From Alphaproteobacteria bacterium (GTDB lineage Bacteria > Pseudomonadota > Alphaproteobacteria > Sphingomonadales > JAKSBY01): DNA of 64,000 nucleotides. Below the pieces are notes generated by a model. That model saw only the letters and a list, made by a program, of their open reading frames with translations. It was not told the origin of the DNA and did not search any database. Both the position numbers and the translations under genes were made by a program. Shown here piece after piece: positions 44,589-53,219 of the stretch. The DNA lies in assembly GCA_021774625.1 (NCBI GenBank), contig JAJFIV010000015.1, forward strand, positions 30,167 to 94,166. Direction: 5' to 3'. Position 1 is the stretch's first letter. Each line of letters starts with the position of its first letter.

Positions 44589-45705
44589 AAATTTCAAGCT
44601 GGCCGTGGCTTGTCGGCGCCCAATCGAATTTCTCCGCATATTTGCGGATGATGGTCCGGTCGCGCTGAGCGGCAAACAAGGATTGCAGCCCTTCTGCAAT
44701 GGCCTCTGGATTTCTCTCGACCAATATCCCGGCGATGCTGTCGGCCAGCACTTCCCCGTTGCCGCCCGCGTCCGTCGCCACAACCGGCGTTGCGCAGGCC
44801 AAAGCTTCCAGCAGCACATTGGCCCAGCCTTCCCGCGATGACGCAAGCACCAGGGCATCGGCGGCAGAATAGAGACCCGCCAGGCGTTCCTGAGACACGC
44901 GGCCAAGAAAACGCACCCGGTCCGACAGACCCAGACTTTGCGCCAGCGCCGTCAAATCCTCTTTCAGGGGTCCCTGCCCGGCTATCAGCAATGTTGCATC
45001 CGGCAGCTTCATCAGAGCCCGAATGGTCAGGTCATGGCCCTTCAATTCCACCAGATTTCCGACGGAGACGATGACCTGTCCCGTCACACCCCACTCCGCT
45101 CGGGCTTCCGCGCGATCCACGGGCTTAAATTTTTCAAGGTCAACCCCATTGCGCAAGACTGTGATCTTTCCGGGACCGACCCCGATGCCAATCAGTTTTT
45201 TCTTCAGCGCTTCGGAAACCGTGATCAGGGCATCCGCCTGCCGGCACGCCCCGATAATCCGTTTTCTTGCAAAACGGTAATTCGGCAGCAGATTCACATC
45301 TGACCCTCGTGCTGTCAGCACGAAGGGTTTATTCAGTTTTTTTGCGATACGGGCCGCCGCAACACCGTCAGGATAAAGATAATGCGCGTCGATCAGCTCG
45401 AAATCATAGCCATCCGCCAGGAGTTGCCGGGCCGCCTTCAACCCTGCCGCCGCCAGCGCCGAAGGCGCCAGATAAAGGCCCAGACCGGGGATGTGCCGGT
45501 AGGGCGGATGCAGGACCGTCAGCCCGTTCTTTTCCTCGCGCTCCACAACCGCCGCCGATTTCCCGAGTAAAGCGGGAACCGGCGCAATCACCCGCGCCTC
45601 AACCCCTTCCAGGGCCATCAGATGCCGCAATCGCGTTTCGACAAATATGCCGTGCCCGGGCAGAACAGGATTTGGGAACAGGGATGTGAAAGTCAGAATT
45701 TTCAT
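44566..45705 (-). CDS. Glycosyltransferase family 4
   Basis: The 379-residue GT-B enzyme has an N-terminal FPNPVLPGHGIFVETRLRHL region that marks the acceptor domain, and the donor part shows VLRNGVDLEKFKPV, VSVGNLVELKGHDL and SSREGWANVLLEALACATPVV with the EX7E-type pair. It is cytoplasmic, with no signal peptide. Its start overlaps the stop of the next minus-strand glycosyltransferase (ATGA). The sugar specificity is unknown. Confidence 0.88.
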   Translation of the reverse strand: MKILTFTSLFPNPVLPGHGIFVETRLRHLMALEGVEARVIAPVPALLGKSAAVVEREEKNGLTVLHPPYRHIPGLGLYLAPSALAAAGLKAARQLLADGYDFELIDAHYLYPDGVAAARIAKKLNKPFVLTARGSDVNLLPNYRFARKRIIGACRQADALITVSEALKKKLIGIGVGPGKITVLRNGVDLEKFKPVDRAEARAEWGVTGQVIVSVGNLVELKGHDLTIRALMKLPDATLLIAGQGPLKEDLTALAQSLGLSDRVRFLGRVSQERLAGLYSAADALVLASSREGWANVLLEALACATPVVATDAGGNGEVLADSIAGILVERNPEAIAEGLQSLFAAQRDRTIIRKYAEKFDWAPTSHGQLEIFKRIASR

Positions 45706-46811
45706 GGCGCCAGCGCCTCAAGCCGAACCGCATAGGCCCGAAACATGGTTTCCTGATCATAGTGGGTTTTGACATGCCTGAGGTTTGCCTGTCCGATGGC
45801 CTTGGTCAACTCACTTTCCCTTGCCAATCGGCTGATGCTGCTGACCAGGGCCTTTTCATCATTCTTTGGCACGATGAACGGCTTATTAATGTCCGCCACC
45901 ATGTGTTTGACATCGCCGACATCGGTGCCTGCAACCGGCAATCCGGCTGCCATGGCCTGAAGAACGGCATTGGGCATCTGCTCGGTATCGGAAGTAATGG
46001 CAAAAAGATTGAACAGCCCCAGAATTTTTTCCGGAGCGGGTTGATGGCCGGTGAATATAACCCGGCCCCGCAGGCCGCTTTCATTCGCGAGGACCTCTAG
46101 CTTCGGCCGCTCTGCCCCGTCACCGACAATGACCAGACAGGGCCGCCGCTCATTCGGCAGCCTGGCAAACGCCCGGATCAGCCGGGACAGATTTTTCTCC
46201 GGCCGCAACGGCGCCACGGTCCCGATCACGAAAGCATTTTCCGGCAACGCCGGAACCAGTGAACGATCCGCCGCCACAGAAAACCGGCCAAGATCAACCC
46301 CGTTGGGGATGCAATGAAGTTTGCTTTGATCAAGCCGCCACACATTGGCCGCAAGATGGACCAGGGTTTGCGACGGAACAACCAGGCTGCTGATATTCCT
46401 AAGCGCAATCCGGCGCATCCGGATACGGCGCAGCAATTGGCCATCGGCTTCCTCCGGCCCAAAACCGCTTTCGAAATGGATTTGTGGCGTGATCTGGAAA
46501 AACCGGTTGGCGAGTCCCCATTCCACAGCCCCCCAGTTATAGGTCAAAAGACCATAGGGTCTGTAATGCTTCAGGAATTTGCGGTAGGAATGAAGCCGGG
46601 TCAGAAGTCCGCCGGAACGGCCGGGCGGCCCGCTCGTTTGATAATCGATTTCAGGAGCAATATGCACACTGGCGGAAACGTCGCCATGCATGGAAATGAT
46701 ATGATGCCGGTAGCTATCCCCCAGCCAGTTGATGACATTGGCGATCCGAAGTGGCACCCCCCCCGGCGCAAAAGTCGGAAAAACATGGATCAAAAGACGG
46801 CGTTCAGGCAT
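45702..46811 (-). CDS. Glycosyltransferase family 4
   Basis: The 369-residue GT-B enzyme starts HVFPTFAPGGVPLRIANVIN. It shows CIPNGVDLGRF, IGTVAPLRPEKNLSRLI and TSDTEQMPNAVLQAMAAGLPVAGTDVGD, the donor-binding region. It is coupled to the GT4 gene at 44566. The two form a short minus-strand pair divergent from the deacetylase at 46897; the sugar specificity is unknown. Confidence 0.88.
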   Translation of the reverse strand: MPERRLLIHVFPTFAPGGVPLRIANVINWLGDSYRHHIISMHGDVSASVHIAPEIDYQTSGPPGRSGGLLTRLHSYRKFLKHYRPYGLLTYNWGAVEWGLANRFFQITPQIHFESGFGPEEADGQLLRRIRMRRIALRNISSLVVPSQTLVHLAANVWRLDQSKLHCIPNGVDLGRFSVAADRSLVPALPENAFVIGTVAPLRPEKNLSRLIRAFARLPNERRPCLVIVGDGAERPKLEVLANESGLRGRVIFTGHQPAPEKILGLFNLFAITSDTEQMPNAVLQAMAAGLPVAGTDVGDVKHMVADINKPFIVPKNDEKALVSSISRLARESELTKAIGQANLRHVKTHYDQETMFRAYAVRLEALAP

Positions 46812-46896
46812 ATAAAAAGCGATTTTTTAACACGGTTGAGCTAGAGTCAGGGCCAGATTTCCCCACTGTTAGCATAAAAGGCGTGAAAATAAAGAA

Positions 46897-47907
46897 ATGC
46901 TTGAGCGGCGCGAAAACAGAATCATCCGCATCAACCCTGCGATCAAGCCTAAATTACTGATCGTGGTCGATACGGAAGAGGAATTTGACTGGTCAAAGCC
47001 CCATGACCGGCGCTCGACCGGCGTCTCGCACATCAGGCATCAGGAACGCGCCCACCGCATTTATGAAAAATTCGGCCTGAAGCCAACCTATGTCATGGAT
47101 TATCCCGTGGCCAGCCAGGAAGACGGTTATAAACCGCTGCTGGAGCTTTACCGGTCAAATGCCTGCACCATCGGCGCCCATCTTCACCCATGGGTTTCGC
47201 CGCCATATCGCGAAAAAGTCTCTGCAAAAAATTCATACCCCGGAAATCTGCCCCGTGATCTGGAGCATGAAAAACTGCGCCTTCTCACGGAAGAAATCGC
47301 CGGCCGGTTTGGAACCCGGCCTACGGTCTACCGCGCCGGACGCTATGGTGTCGGCCCCAATACCGCTGATATTCTCGAAGACCTGAAATATGAAATCGAC
47401 ACCAGCATTTCCCCCGGAGGGAATTTCGCGGATGATGGCGGGCCTGTTTTTGAAGAATTCAATGACGAACTATACTGGTTCGGCAAAAACCACAATCTTT
47501 TGGAAATTCCGCTGACTTGCGGGTTTACCGGTTTTTTATCCGGCCGCGGCGAATCGCTGTACCCGCAGATCATGTCCAAAGCGGGCATGGTTTTCCGCCT
47601 GCCCGGTATATTTTCAAGACTTGGTCTGCTGGAACGGCTTCGCCTGACGCCGGAAGGGTATGAATTCGAGCATCTGTGGCGCATAACGCGGGCATTTCAT
47701 CAAAGAGGGCAGCGCATATTCGTTATGAGCTATCACAGCCCCTCGCTGGCCGAGGGCTACACGCCTTATGTGCAGAATGCTGGTGATCTGGCGGCATTTC
47801 TTGAGCGGATCGAAAAATATCTGGACTATTTTTGCGGTGAACTGGGCGGAGAACCCGCAACGCCGGATGACATACTGGCAATTGCCAAACGGTCGGGAAA
47901 TCAATAG
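46897..47907 (+). CDS. Polysaccharide deacetylase-like protein (WalW-type)
   Basis: The 336-residue protein starts its domain with LLIVVDTEEEFDWSKP, which holds the first acidic metal ligand. GAHLHPWVSPPY replaces the usual H-x3-D metal motif of NodB, and RAGRYGVG is the third motif. It is therefore like the WalW group of deacetylase-fold proteins. No signal peptide is evident. It is likely to modify the same polysaccharide as the XrtA deacetylase, but activity is unproven. Confidence 0.8.
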   Translation: MLERRENRIIRINPAIKPKLLIVVDTEEEFDWSKPHDRRSTGVSHIRHQERAHRIYEKFGLKPTYVMDYPVASQEDGYKPLLELYRSNACTIGAHLHPWVSPPYREKVSAKNSYPGNLPRDLEHEKLRLLTEEIAGRFGTRPTVYRAGRYGVGPNTADILEDLKYEIDTSISPGGNFADDGGPVFEEFNDELYWFGKNHNLLEIPLTCGFTGFLSGRGESLYPQIMSKAGMVFRLPGIFSRLGLLERLRLTPEGYEFEHLWRITRAFHQRGQRIFVMSYHSPSLAEGYTPYVQNAGDLAAFLERIEKYLDYFCGELGGEPATPDDILAIAKRSGNQ

Positions 47908-47945
47908 GAAGAGACCGGGCGCAGCAGCAGGGAAGAGAACAGGTT

Positions 47946-49715
47946 ATGAGATTAGCATGGTTTATCGGCAGCCTCGTCATGGGCGCATTGCTTGCTTATG
48001 GCACGTATGACGCCATCATAGGCGCTGTTATTGATATTTTTGGGCTGAGTGCCCGTGATCCGCTCGCCCAGTCAATTGAACAGTCCCGGCTTGTCCGCGC
48101 TGCCGGTATGGTCAGTCTGTTCGCTGCCTATGCCGCGTTACTTCATGTTCTGATTGTCGGCCTGTTCGACGCCGTTAAAAACCATTCCGTTCTGAATGAT
48201 CTGGAGGACATGGTGGAACAAAAAGCCTTAGGAAAAGTCCTGAAGCAAAAAGCCTTTCTGGATATATTCGTGAATAGCGGTTTAAACGAGACTGCGGCCC
48301 AGAGGTTCGTTTCCCAATTCGACCATAACGCCGCCGGTGAGGCAAAAAAGGCCGAGCCGGATTTTACCATGGCCCAGACTTCGGCGGCGCAATATTATAC
48401 GCCCTCCAGCTTACTGGAAGCGGCGTTATTTTACTGGTTTTTTAAACCGCTTCCCCTGCTTGTTTTAGGCGTCTCCGCCGTTTGTTTTCTACTGATCCTG
48501 GTGGGTGACGCCAGCCAGGCCGGAGCGGAGGAAGCAGCGAACCCCTTTTACCATGACCTCAGGATCGGCATCATTGCGCTCGCCTTCGGACTGGCCGGGG
48601 CGACAATTGTTGAAGCTTTCACGGCTATGATTGGCGCATTCCGCCGGACCCAAATCCGCAGACTGGCGGAACATGTTGATCGTCTGTTCGTTTTTGGCTC
48701 TGAGCGGGTTTATTTCACCCGTCTGATTAACGCCACGGATGCGCATTCTGTAAAAATCACCGAAGGCGTCGTGAAGCTTGCCGATAACATCGGTTCGGCC
48801 ATCGATAAATCCGGAAAAAACACCGTCAAAGCCGTTGAGACGGCCAATGAAAACACGGCGAACCAGATAGCCAAATCCATTGAGGTCAGCCTTTCGGGGC
48901 CGCTAAAGACCCTGGCGGCCAGCACAAAGGCGCTGACAGGTGATCAAAGCGCGCAGGTGAGGAAACTGCTGGACGCCACCCTGAAAGGCTTCATCGACCA
49001 GCTGGCGAGCCACCTAGGCGGACAGGTCAAGGAAATCAGCCAGTTCCTGAAGTCGGCCAGTGATGTTTCCGCCAAGGCCGAGAAAAGCTTCGTCCTGGCA
49101 AATGCCACCATTGCCAAACAAACGGATGAACAGTTAAAGGCCTTGAATGCCAGCTTCATGGCTGCGCTCAAAACGCTTTCACAGTTCGAGGAGCGCAACA
49201 GAAAAGCGCTGACCAAAGATCTCGACGGCCTCGTCAAAGCATTGAATTCCGAAGTCGCCGGCCATTCCAAGGATTTTGGCAAGCTGGTGGAAAAAGGCCT
49301 CAAAGACGTCAAGGAAACCGCTGAGACGACCCTTTACGGCGCCGAGGCAAATATGCAGACCGCGGCGGCAAGCCTGGACGGCCTGCAGGAAACCATCGAA
49401 AGCCTGACAACGCTGGTCACGCCGATCCTGCGCCAGGTGATTGACAATCAGGAAGGATTGCTGTCCGCCATCGAAAGCGATGCTTCTTCCAGCAAGGCCA
49501 TCAGCCGGGCCGCCAACCAGATGAGCGCCGCATCGCAGGCAAGCCGTGAAACCGTCGAGCGCTTTATCACTCTCGCCGAGCGCTTGCGGGAAATCAGCCG
49601 GACGTTACAGTCGGATGGCCGCAAAGGCGCCGCCGGCGGCAAAGAACGCAACGATGAACTCAGCAAGGCCATCAAGGAACTGAAAAGCTCGGCCCGCGAC
49701 CTACCCAAGCTGTGA
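47946..49715 (+). CDS. Membrane protein with long coiled-coil tail, unknown function
   Basis: The 589-residue protein has two hydrophobic segments near the N-terminus (about 5-25 and 53-75), a soluble stretch of 80-165, two more segments (about 168-188 and 206-230), and then a 360-residue Ala/Lys/Glu-rich tail that reads as a coiled coil. This order (two helices, cytoplasmic loop, two helices, long tail) resembles MotA/ExbB-type proteins and ZorA, but no conserved motif could be confirmed and no MotB/ZorB partner is adjacent. A chemoreceptor-like or chromosome-organising role is equally possible. It follows the deacetylase gene by 38 bases. Confidence 0.7.
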   Translation: MRLAWFIGSLVMGALLAYGTYDAIIGAVIDIFGLSARDPLAQSIEQSRLVRAAGMVSLFAAYAALLHVLIVGLFDAVKNHSVLNDLEDMVEQKALGKVLKQKAFLDIFVNSGLNETAAQRFVSQFDHNAAGEAKKAEPDFTMAQTSAAQYYTPSSLLEAALFYWFFKPLPLLVLGVSAVCFLLILVGDASQAGAEEAANPFYHDLRIGIIALAFGLAGATIVEAFTAMIGAFRRTQIRRLAEHVDRLFVFGSERVYFTRLINATDAHSVKITEGVVKLADNIGSAIDKSGKNTVKAVETANENTANQIAKSIEVSLSGPLKTLAASTKALTGDQSAQVRKLLDATLKGFIDQLASHLGGQVKEISQFLKSASDVSAKAEKSFVLANATIAKQTDEQLKALNASFMAALKTLSQFEERNRKALTKDLDGLVKALNSEVAGHSKDFGKLVEKGLKDVKETAETTLYGAEANMQTAAASLDGLQETIESLTTLVTPILRQVIDNQEGLLSAIESDASSSKAISRAANQMSAASQASRETVERFITLAERLREISRTLQSDGRKGAAGGKERNDELSKAIKELKSSARDLPKL

Positions 49716-49727
49716 CACTACCGGATT

Positions 49728-49891
49728 TAGAGTCTTTTCTGATCAGGTTGACCCATTTGACCGGGATGATTTTGCTCTGTGGCAAGGCGCCTTTCGCCGG
49801 TCGATGCGGCGCATCGACCAAGGAAGGCAACGCGGGCCACAGAGCAAAATCATCCCGGTCAAATGGGTCAACCTGATCAGAAAAGACTCTA
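49728..49891. repeat. 164-bp palindromic element with perfect 56-bp inverted arms
   Basis: Arms 49728-49783 and 49836-49891 are exact reverse complements of each other over all 56 bases. The 52-base centre holds a second dyad, GGTCGATGC-GGC-GCATCGACC. The element sits in the gap between the coiled-coil protein gene and ndk, which converge. It reads as a non-autonomous mobile element or large intergenic palindrome rather than a simple terminator. It encodes no evident protein. Confidence 0.85.
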
Positions 49892-49923
49892 GCCCGAACG
49901 GATGGTCCGATACTGTTCGGGCT
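49891..49923. terminator. Hairpin AGCCCGAAC/GTTCGGGCT after ndk
   Basis: Arms at 49891-49899 and 49915-49923 form a 9-base GC-rich stem with a 15-base loop, 46 bases downstream of the ndk stop. No T-run follows, so a terminator role is tentative. Confidence 0.35.
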
Positions 49924-49969
49924 GGGCGGCTGTGAAGCAATTATCATAGGCGGAAATGCGGAAGGTCGG

Positions 49970-50392
49970 TCACCCGACGATTTCGGTGCCGGAAAAGAAA
50001 TAGGCGATCTCGATGGCGGCATTTTCCCGGCTGTCGGAGCCATGGACCGAATTGGCTTCGATGGATTCGGCGAAACGCTTGCGGATCGTTCCTTCATCCG
50101 CCTCGGCCGGGTTCGTGGCGCCCATAACCTTGCGGTTTGCGGCGACGGCGTCTTCTCCCTCCAGGACCTGAACAACCACCGGGCCCGAGGTCATGAAGGC
50201 AACCAGGTCGTTGAAGAACGGCCGTTCCCGATGCACGCCATAAAATTCCTCGGCCTGACCGGTGGTCATCCGGATCCGTTTTTGCGCCACGATCCTGAGG
50301 CCGGCGTCTTCCAGCATGGCGTTGATCTGTCCGGTGAGATTGCGGCGGGTGGCATCGGGTTTGATGATCGAGAAAGTGCGCTCTTCGGCCAT
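49970..50392 (-). CDS. ndk: Nucleoside diphosphate kinase
   Basis: The 140-residue enzyme balances nucleoside triphosphate pools by phosphate transfer through a phospho-histidine. The His is in NSVHGSDS, the standard active-site motif. [11 protein letters not shown] marks the N-terminus. The length is normal for the family. The gene is divergent from the ABC-F gene at 50500, with 107 bases between them. Confidence 0.96.
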   Translation of the reverse strand: MAEERTFSIIKPDATRRNLTGQINAMLEDAGLRIVAQKRIRMTTGQAEEFYGVHRERPFFNDLVAFMTSGPVVVQVLEGEDAVAANRKVMGATNPAEADEGTIRKRFAESIEANSVHGSDSRENAAIEIAYFFSGTEIVG

Positions 50393-50499
50393 TTTTAGTT
50401 CCTGTCTTTATTAAGAGATCAATTTGGCGGGGCTTATAAAGCATATTACCGACAAATCAAATGATTTGACCTCAGTGCGTCCCGTGTTAAGGACCCGCC

Positions 50500-52389
50500 A
50501 TGCTTCATATCAATGACCTGACATACCGGATCGGCGGCAGGGAATTATTCTCATCCGCCACCGCCGTCATCCCCGAAGGCCACAAAGTGGGCCTTGTCGG
50601 CCGTAACGGGTCCGGCAAGTCCACCCTACTGCGGCTGATTCTGGAGGAAATCATGCCCGACGGCGGCACGATTTCGCTGCGGCCGCGGGCGCGGGTGATG
50701 ATGGTCGCGCAGGAAGCTCCTGACGGCCCGCAAACGCTGCTTCAGACGGTACTCGGCTCTCATCGGGAACTTTCCGATCTGACGGCAAGCGCTGAAAAGG
50801 AAACCGACCCGCACCGGATCGCCGAAATTCATATCCGGCTTTCCGATATCGGCGCCCACGCGGCGGAAGCGCGGGCGGCTTCCATCCTTGCCGGCCTCGG
50901 CTTTGATGAAGCCGCGCAGGCGAGACCGTGCCAGTCTTTTTCCGGGGGCTGGCGGATGCGGGTGGCGCTGGCGTCGGCCCTGTTCAATGAACCGGATCTT
51001 TTGCTGCTGGATGAGCCGACCAACTATCTCGACCTGGAGGGGGTGATCTGGCTGGAAAACTTCCTGAAGACCTATCCGCGCACGGTGCTGCTGGTCAGTC
51101 ATGACCGTGACCTGCTGAACGGCCCCATCGGCGGCATTCTGCATCTCAGCCGGGGAAAACTGAAATTCTATACCGGCGGCTATGACCGGTTCGAGGAACG
51201 AAAGCGTCTGGAGGCGGAAATGCACGCCTCGCAAAAATCAAAACAGGAAGCGGAACGGCGGCATATCCAGTCCTTTGTTGACCGGTTCCGGGCCAAGGCC
51301 AGCAAGGCCAAACAGGCACAAAGCCGGATCAAGATGCTGGAGCGTATGAAACCCATTGCCGATATTGCGGCGGAGCATGTCCAGCCTTTCAGCTTTCCGC
51401 AGCCCGAGCCGCTGCCGCCGCCGCTTGTTCAGCTCGAAGACGTTTCCACCGGTTACGGGGACGGCAAACCGGTGTTGAGCCGGCTCAATCTGCGTCTGGA
51501 TATGGATGACCGCATTGCGCTTCTGGGGGCCAACGGCAATGGTAAATCGACCCTGGCGAAGCTGCTTTCGGAGCGGCTGGCGCCGCTATCCGGCCGGCTG
51601 CGCAAAGCCAAAAAATTAAAGGTCGGTTATTTTGCCCAGCACCAGATGGATGAATTCAGGGAAGGGGAAAGTCCTTTCGATCACATGGCGCGGCTGATGC
51701 CGGACGCCATTCCGTCAAAAGTCCGCGCCCGGCTCGGCCGTTTCGGTTTCGGCGCCGACAAGGCCGATAACAAGATCGAAACCCTGTCCGGCGGGGAAAA
51801 GGCGCGGCTGTTATTTGCCCTGATGAGCCACGCCGCGCCTCATCTGATGATCCTTGATGAGCCGACCAACCATCTGGATGTGGAAAGCCGGGAAATTCTG
51901 ATTCACGCGCTGAATGATTATGACGGGGTGATCATTCTGATCAGTCATGACCGGCATCTTCTGGCGGCCTGCGCCGACCGCCTGTGGCTGGTGGAAGATG
52001 GCACCGTCCTGCCCTATGACGAGGATCTGGAAACCTACCGGCGAACCCTGCTGGCCAAGCGCGGAGGCAACAAATCAAAAAGCAAAACCATTGAGGGCAC
52101 AGGCGCTGACCGCAAGGCTGCTCGACGCGAGGCCGCTGCCCGGCGCCAGAAAATTGCGCCTCTGCGAAAAAATATTCAGGAAGCGGAATCCTGGATCGCC
52201 CGGCTTGGCAAACAGCTTGAACGGATTGATAGCGAGCTTGCTGACCCGGTGCTTTATGAGAAGGCGGACCCGGTGAAAATCACGGCCCTGCAAAAGAAAA
52301 AAGCGGATACCGAGAGTGAGCTGGAAGCCGCGGAAGAGACATGGCTGGCCGCGACCGAGGCTTTTGAAAACGCCAAAGTCTCCGCATAA
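50500..52389 (+). CDS. ABC-F family ATPase
   Basis: The 629-residue soluble protein has two ABC domains. The first Walker A is GRNGSGKST and the second is GANGNGKST; the signatures are SFSGGWRMRVALA and LSGGEKARLLFAL, and Walker B is LLLDEPTNYLDL and MILDEPTNHLDV. The linker of about 80 charged residues lies near 240-300. A C-terminal coiled-coil extension (from about residue 530) resembles Uup/YheS proteins. Members act on ribosomes or in DNA metabolism; this one most likely has a translation role. There is no transmembrane domain. Confidence 0.93.
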   Translation: MLHINDLTYRIGGRELFSSATAVIPEGHKVGLVGRNGSGKSTLLRLILEEIMPDGGTISLRPRARVMMVAQEAPDGPQTLLQTVLGSHRELSDLTASAEKETDPHRIAEIHIRLSDIGAHAAEARAASILAGLGFDEAAQARPCQSFSGGWRMRVALASALFNEPDLLLLDEPTNYLDLEGVIWLENFLKTYPRTVLLVSHDRDLLNGPIGGILHLSRGKLKFYTGGYDRFEERKRLEAEMHASQKSKQEAERRHIQSFVDRFRAKASKAKQAQSRIKMLERMKPIADIAAEHVQPFSFPQPEPLPPPLVQLEDVSTGYGDGKPVLSRLNLRLDMDDRIALLGANGNGKSTLAKLLSERLAPLSGRLRKAKKLKVGYFAQHQMDEFREGESPFDHMARLMPDAIPSKVRARLGRFGFGADKADNKIETLSGGEKARLLFALMSHAAPHLMILDEPTNHLDVESREILIHALNDYDGVIILISHDRHLLAACADRLWLVEDGTVLPYDEDLETYRRTLLAKRGGNKSKSKTIEGTGADRKAARREAAARRQKIAPLRKNIQEAESWIARLGKQLERIDSELADPVLYEKADPVKITALQKKKADTESELEAAEETWLAATEAFENAKVSA

Positions 52390-52400
52390 CCTGTACCCGG

Positions 52401-52425
52401 GCTTCGACCGGGCTCAGGACGAACG
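52401..52425. repeat. REP-like sequence remnant
   Basis: GCTTCGACCGGGCTCAGGAC followed by GAACG looks like the TTCGACxxGCTCAGGxCGAACG motif that recurs between genes in many proteobacterial genomes. Only one copy is seen in this window, between the ABC-F gene and the small membrane protein gene. Confidence 0.3.
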
Positions 52426-52452
52426 TTCAGGCCCGGCCGTCCTCTGATGGAC

Positions 52453-52659
52453 TCACTTCCTGCCCATCAAAGCCATCAGGCCGCCGCCGATGATAGCTGC
52501 AATGCCGCCGATGATATAATACATGGTGCGGTCGGTATATTCGCCGGTGAAGGTCTCGGAAATCTGATCCGTGGGCGAATCCGAGGCATTCAGACCGACA
52601 ATCAGCAGAACAATGCCAACGCCCAAAAGAACAAAGCCGATAATCCGTTTCTGTGGCAT
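52453..52659 (-). CDS. Small membrane protein, DUF3185-like
   Basis: The 68-residue protein has two hydrophobic segments (IIGFVLLGVGIVLLIVGL and MYYIIGGIAAIIGGGLMALM) separated by a loop with FTGEYTDRT, as in DUF3185. The start at 52659 is set by a GGAGG seven bases upstream. A TTAACCAT element on the minus strand lies 27-34 bases upstream. Function is unknown. Confidence 0.82.
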   Translation of the reverse strand: MPQKRIIGFVLLGVGIVLLIVGLNASDSPTDQISETFTGEYTDRTMYYIIGGIAAIIGGGLMALMGRK

Positions 52660-52685
52660 TCTATCCTCCTTCTCTCTCAATTGAT

Positions 52686-52693
52686 ATGGTTAA
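52686..52693 (-). promoter_or_regulatory. TTAACCAT element before the DUF3185-like gene
   Basis: The octamer lies 27-34 bases before the start codon, on the coding strand of the gene. It matches the CtrA half-site-like octamer also found at 4248, 12428, 25582 and 26535. A regulatory role is inference. Confidence 0.35.
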
Positions 52694-52763
52694 CAGGAGT
52701 ATAACAGATTTTTACGGTTTTTGTTCCCGCCGCGGAAAAGGCTCTGTGTTTATGCCCTTTTTG

Positions 52764-53213
52764 TTACGCCCTTTTTTCCCATTTGCCCTGATCGGACTGC
52801 TGCCAGTAGGTGATGGCATGGCCGGCGTCCCTGTAGGTTTTCCACTGCTCCCTCGCATGGGCAACGGCTTGATCGGACCGGCCATCAAACATGAAAAGGC
52901 AGCGCTGGTAGTCTGAAACTGCCGGGCTTTCGGCGCCTTCCGTCAGCACCAGCACACCGGCCTGACCGGGGTTTTCATCCTCAAGAGTCAGATAAACCGG
53001 CTGCAGGTCAGGAAAGCCGGTTTTTGCCGTACCGTGGGGCAGGAAAGAAGCGGGATCATAGGTCCAGAGCGCCTGATTCAGAGTGTCCAGCCGCTTTTCG
53101 TCCCGGACTTTGACCACCGCCTTCATGCCGGATGCCACCACCCGTTCCAGCAGCTTCGGCAGGGCGAATTCGATGCCCTGCCGGGTGAGGTGATAGAAAC
53201 TGATATCAGTCAC
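52764..53213 (-). CDS. holC: DNA polymerase III chi subunit
   Basis: The 149-residue protein is the clamp-loader accessory chi, which contacts SSB. DISFYHLTRQGIEFALPKLLERV is the usual N-terminus and FMFDGRSDQAVAHAREQWK the C-terminal helix. The start is the GTG at 53213, seven bases after the pepA stop. The position after pepA is the usual one in alphaproteobacteria. Confidence 0.92.
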   Translation of the reverse strand: MTDISFYHLTRQGIEFALPKLLERVVASGMKAVVKVRDEKRLDTLNQALWTYDPASFLPHGTAKTGFPDLQPVYLTLEDENPGQAGVLVLTEGAESPAVSDYQRCLFMFDGRSDQAVAHAREQWKTYRDAGHAITYWQQSDQGKWEKRA

Positions 53214-53219
53214 GATCCA

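Noticed and set aside
49728..49891. Simple Rho-independent terminator
   Set aside because: The stem is 56 bases and has no T-run after it; a terminator does not require this length.
49672..50175. 167-codon minus-strand frame through the palindrome and into ndk
   Set aside because: It reads ndk in the wrong frame and crosses the palindromic element; no coding evidence.
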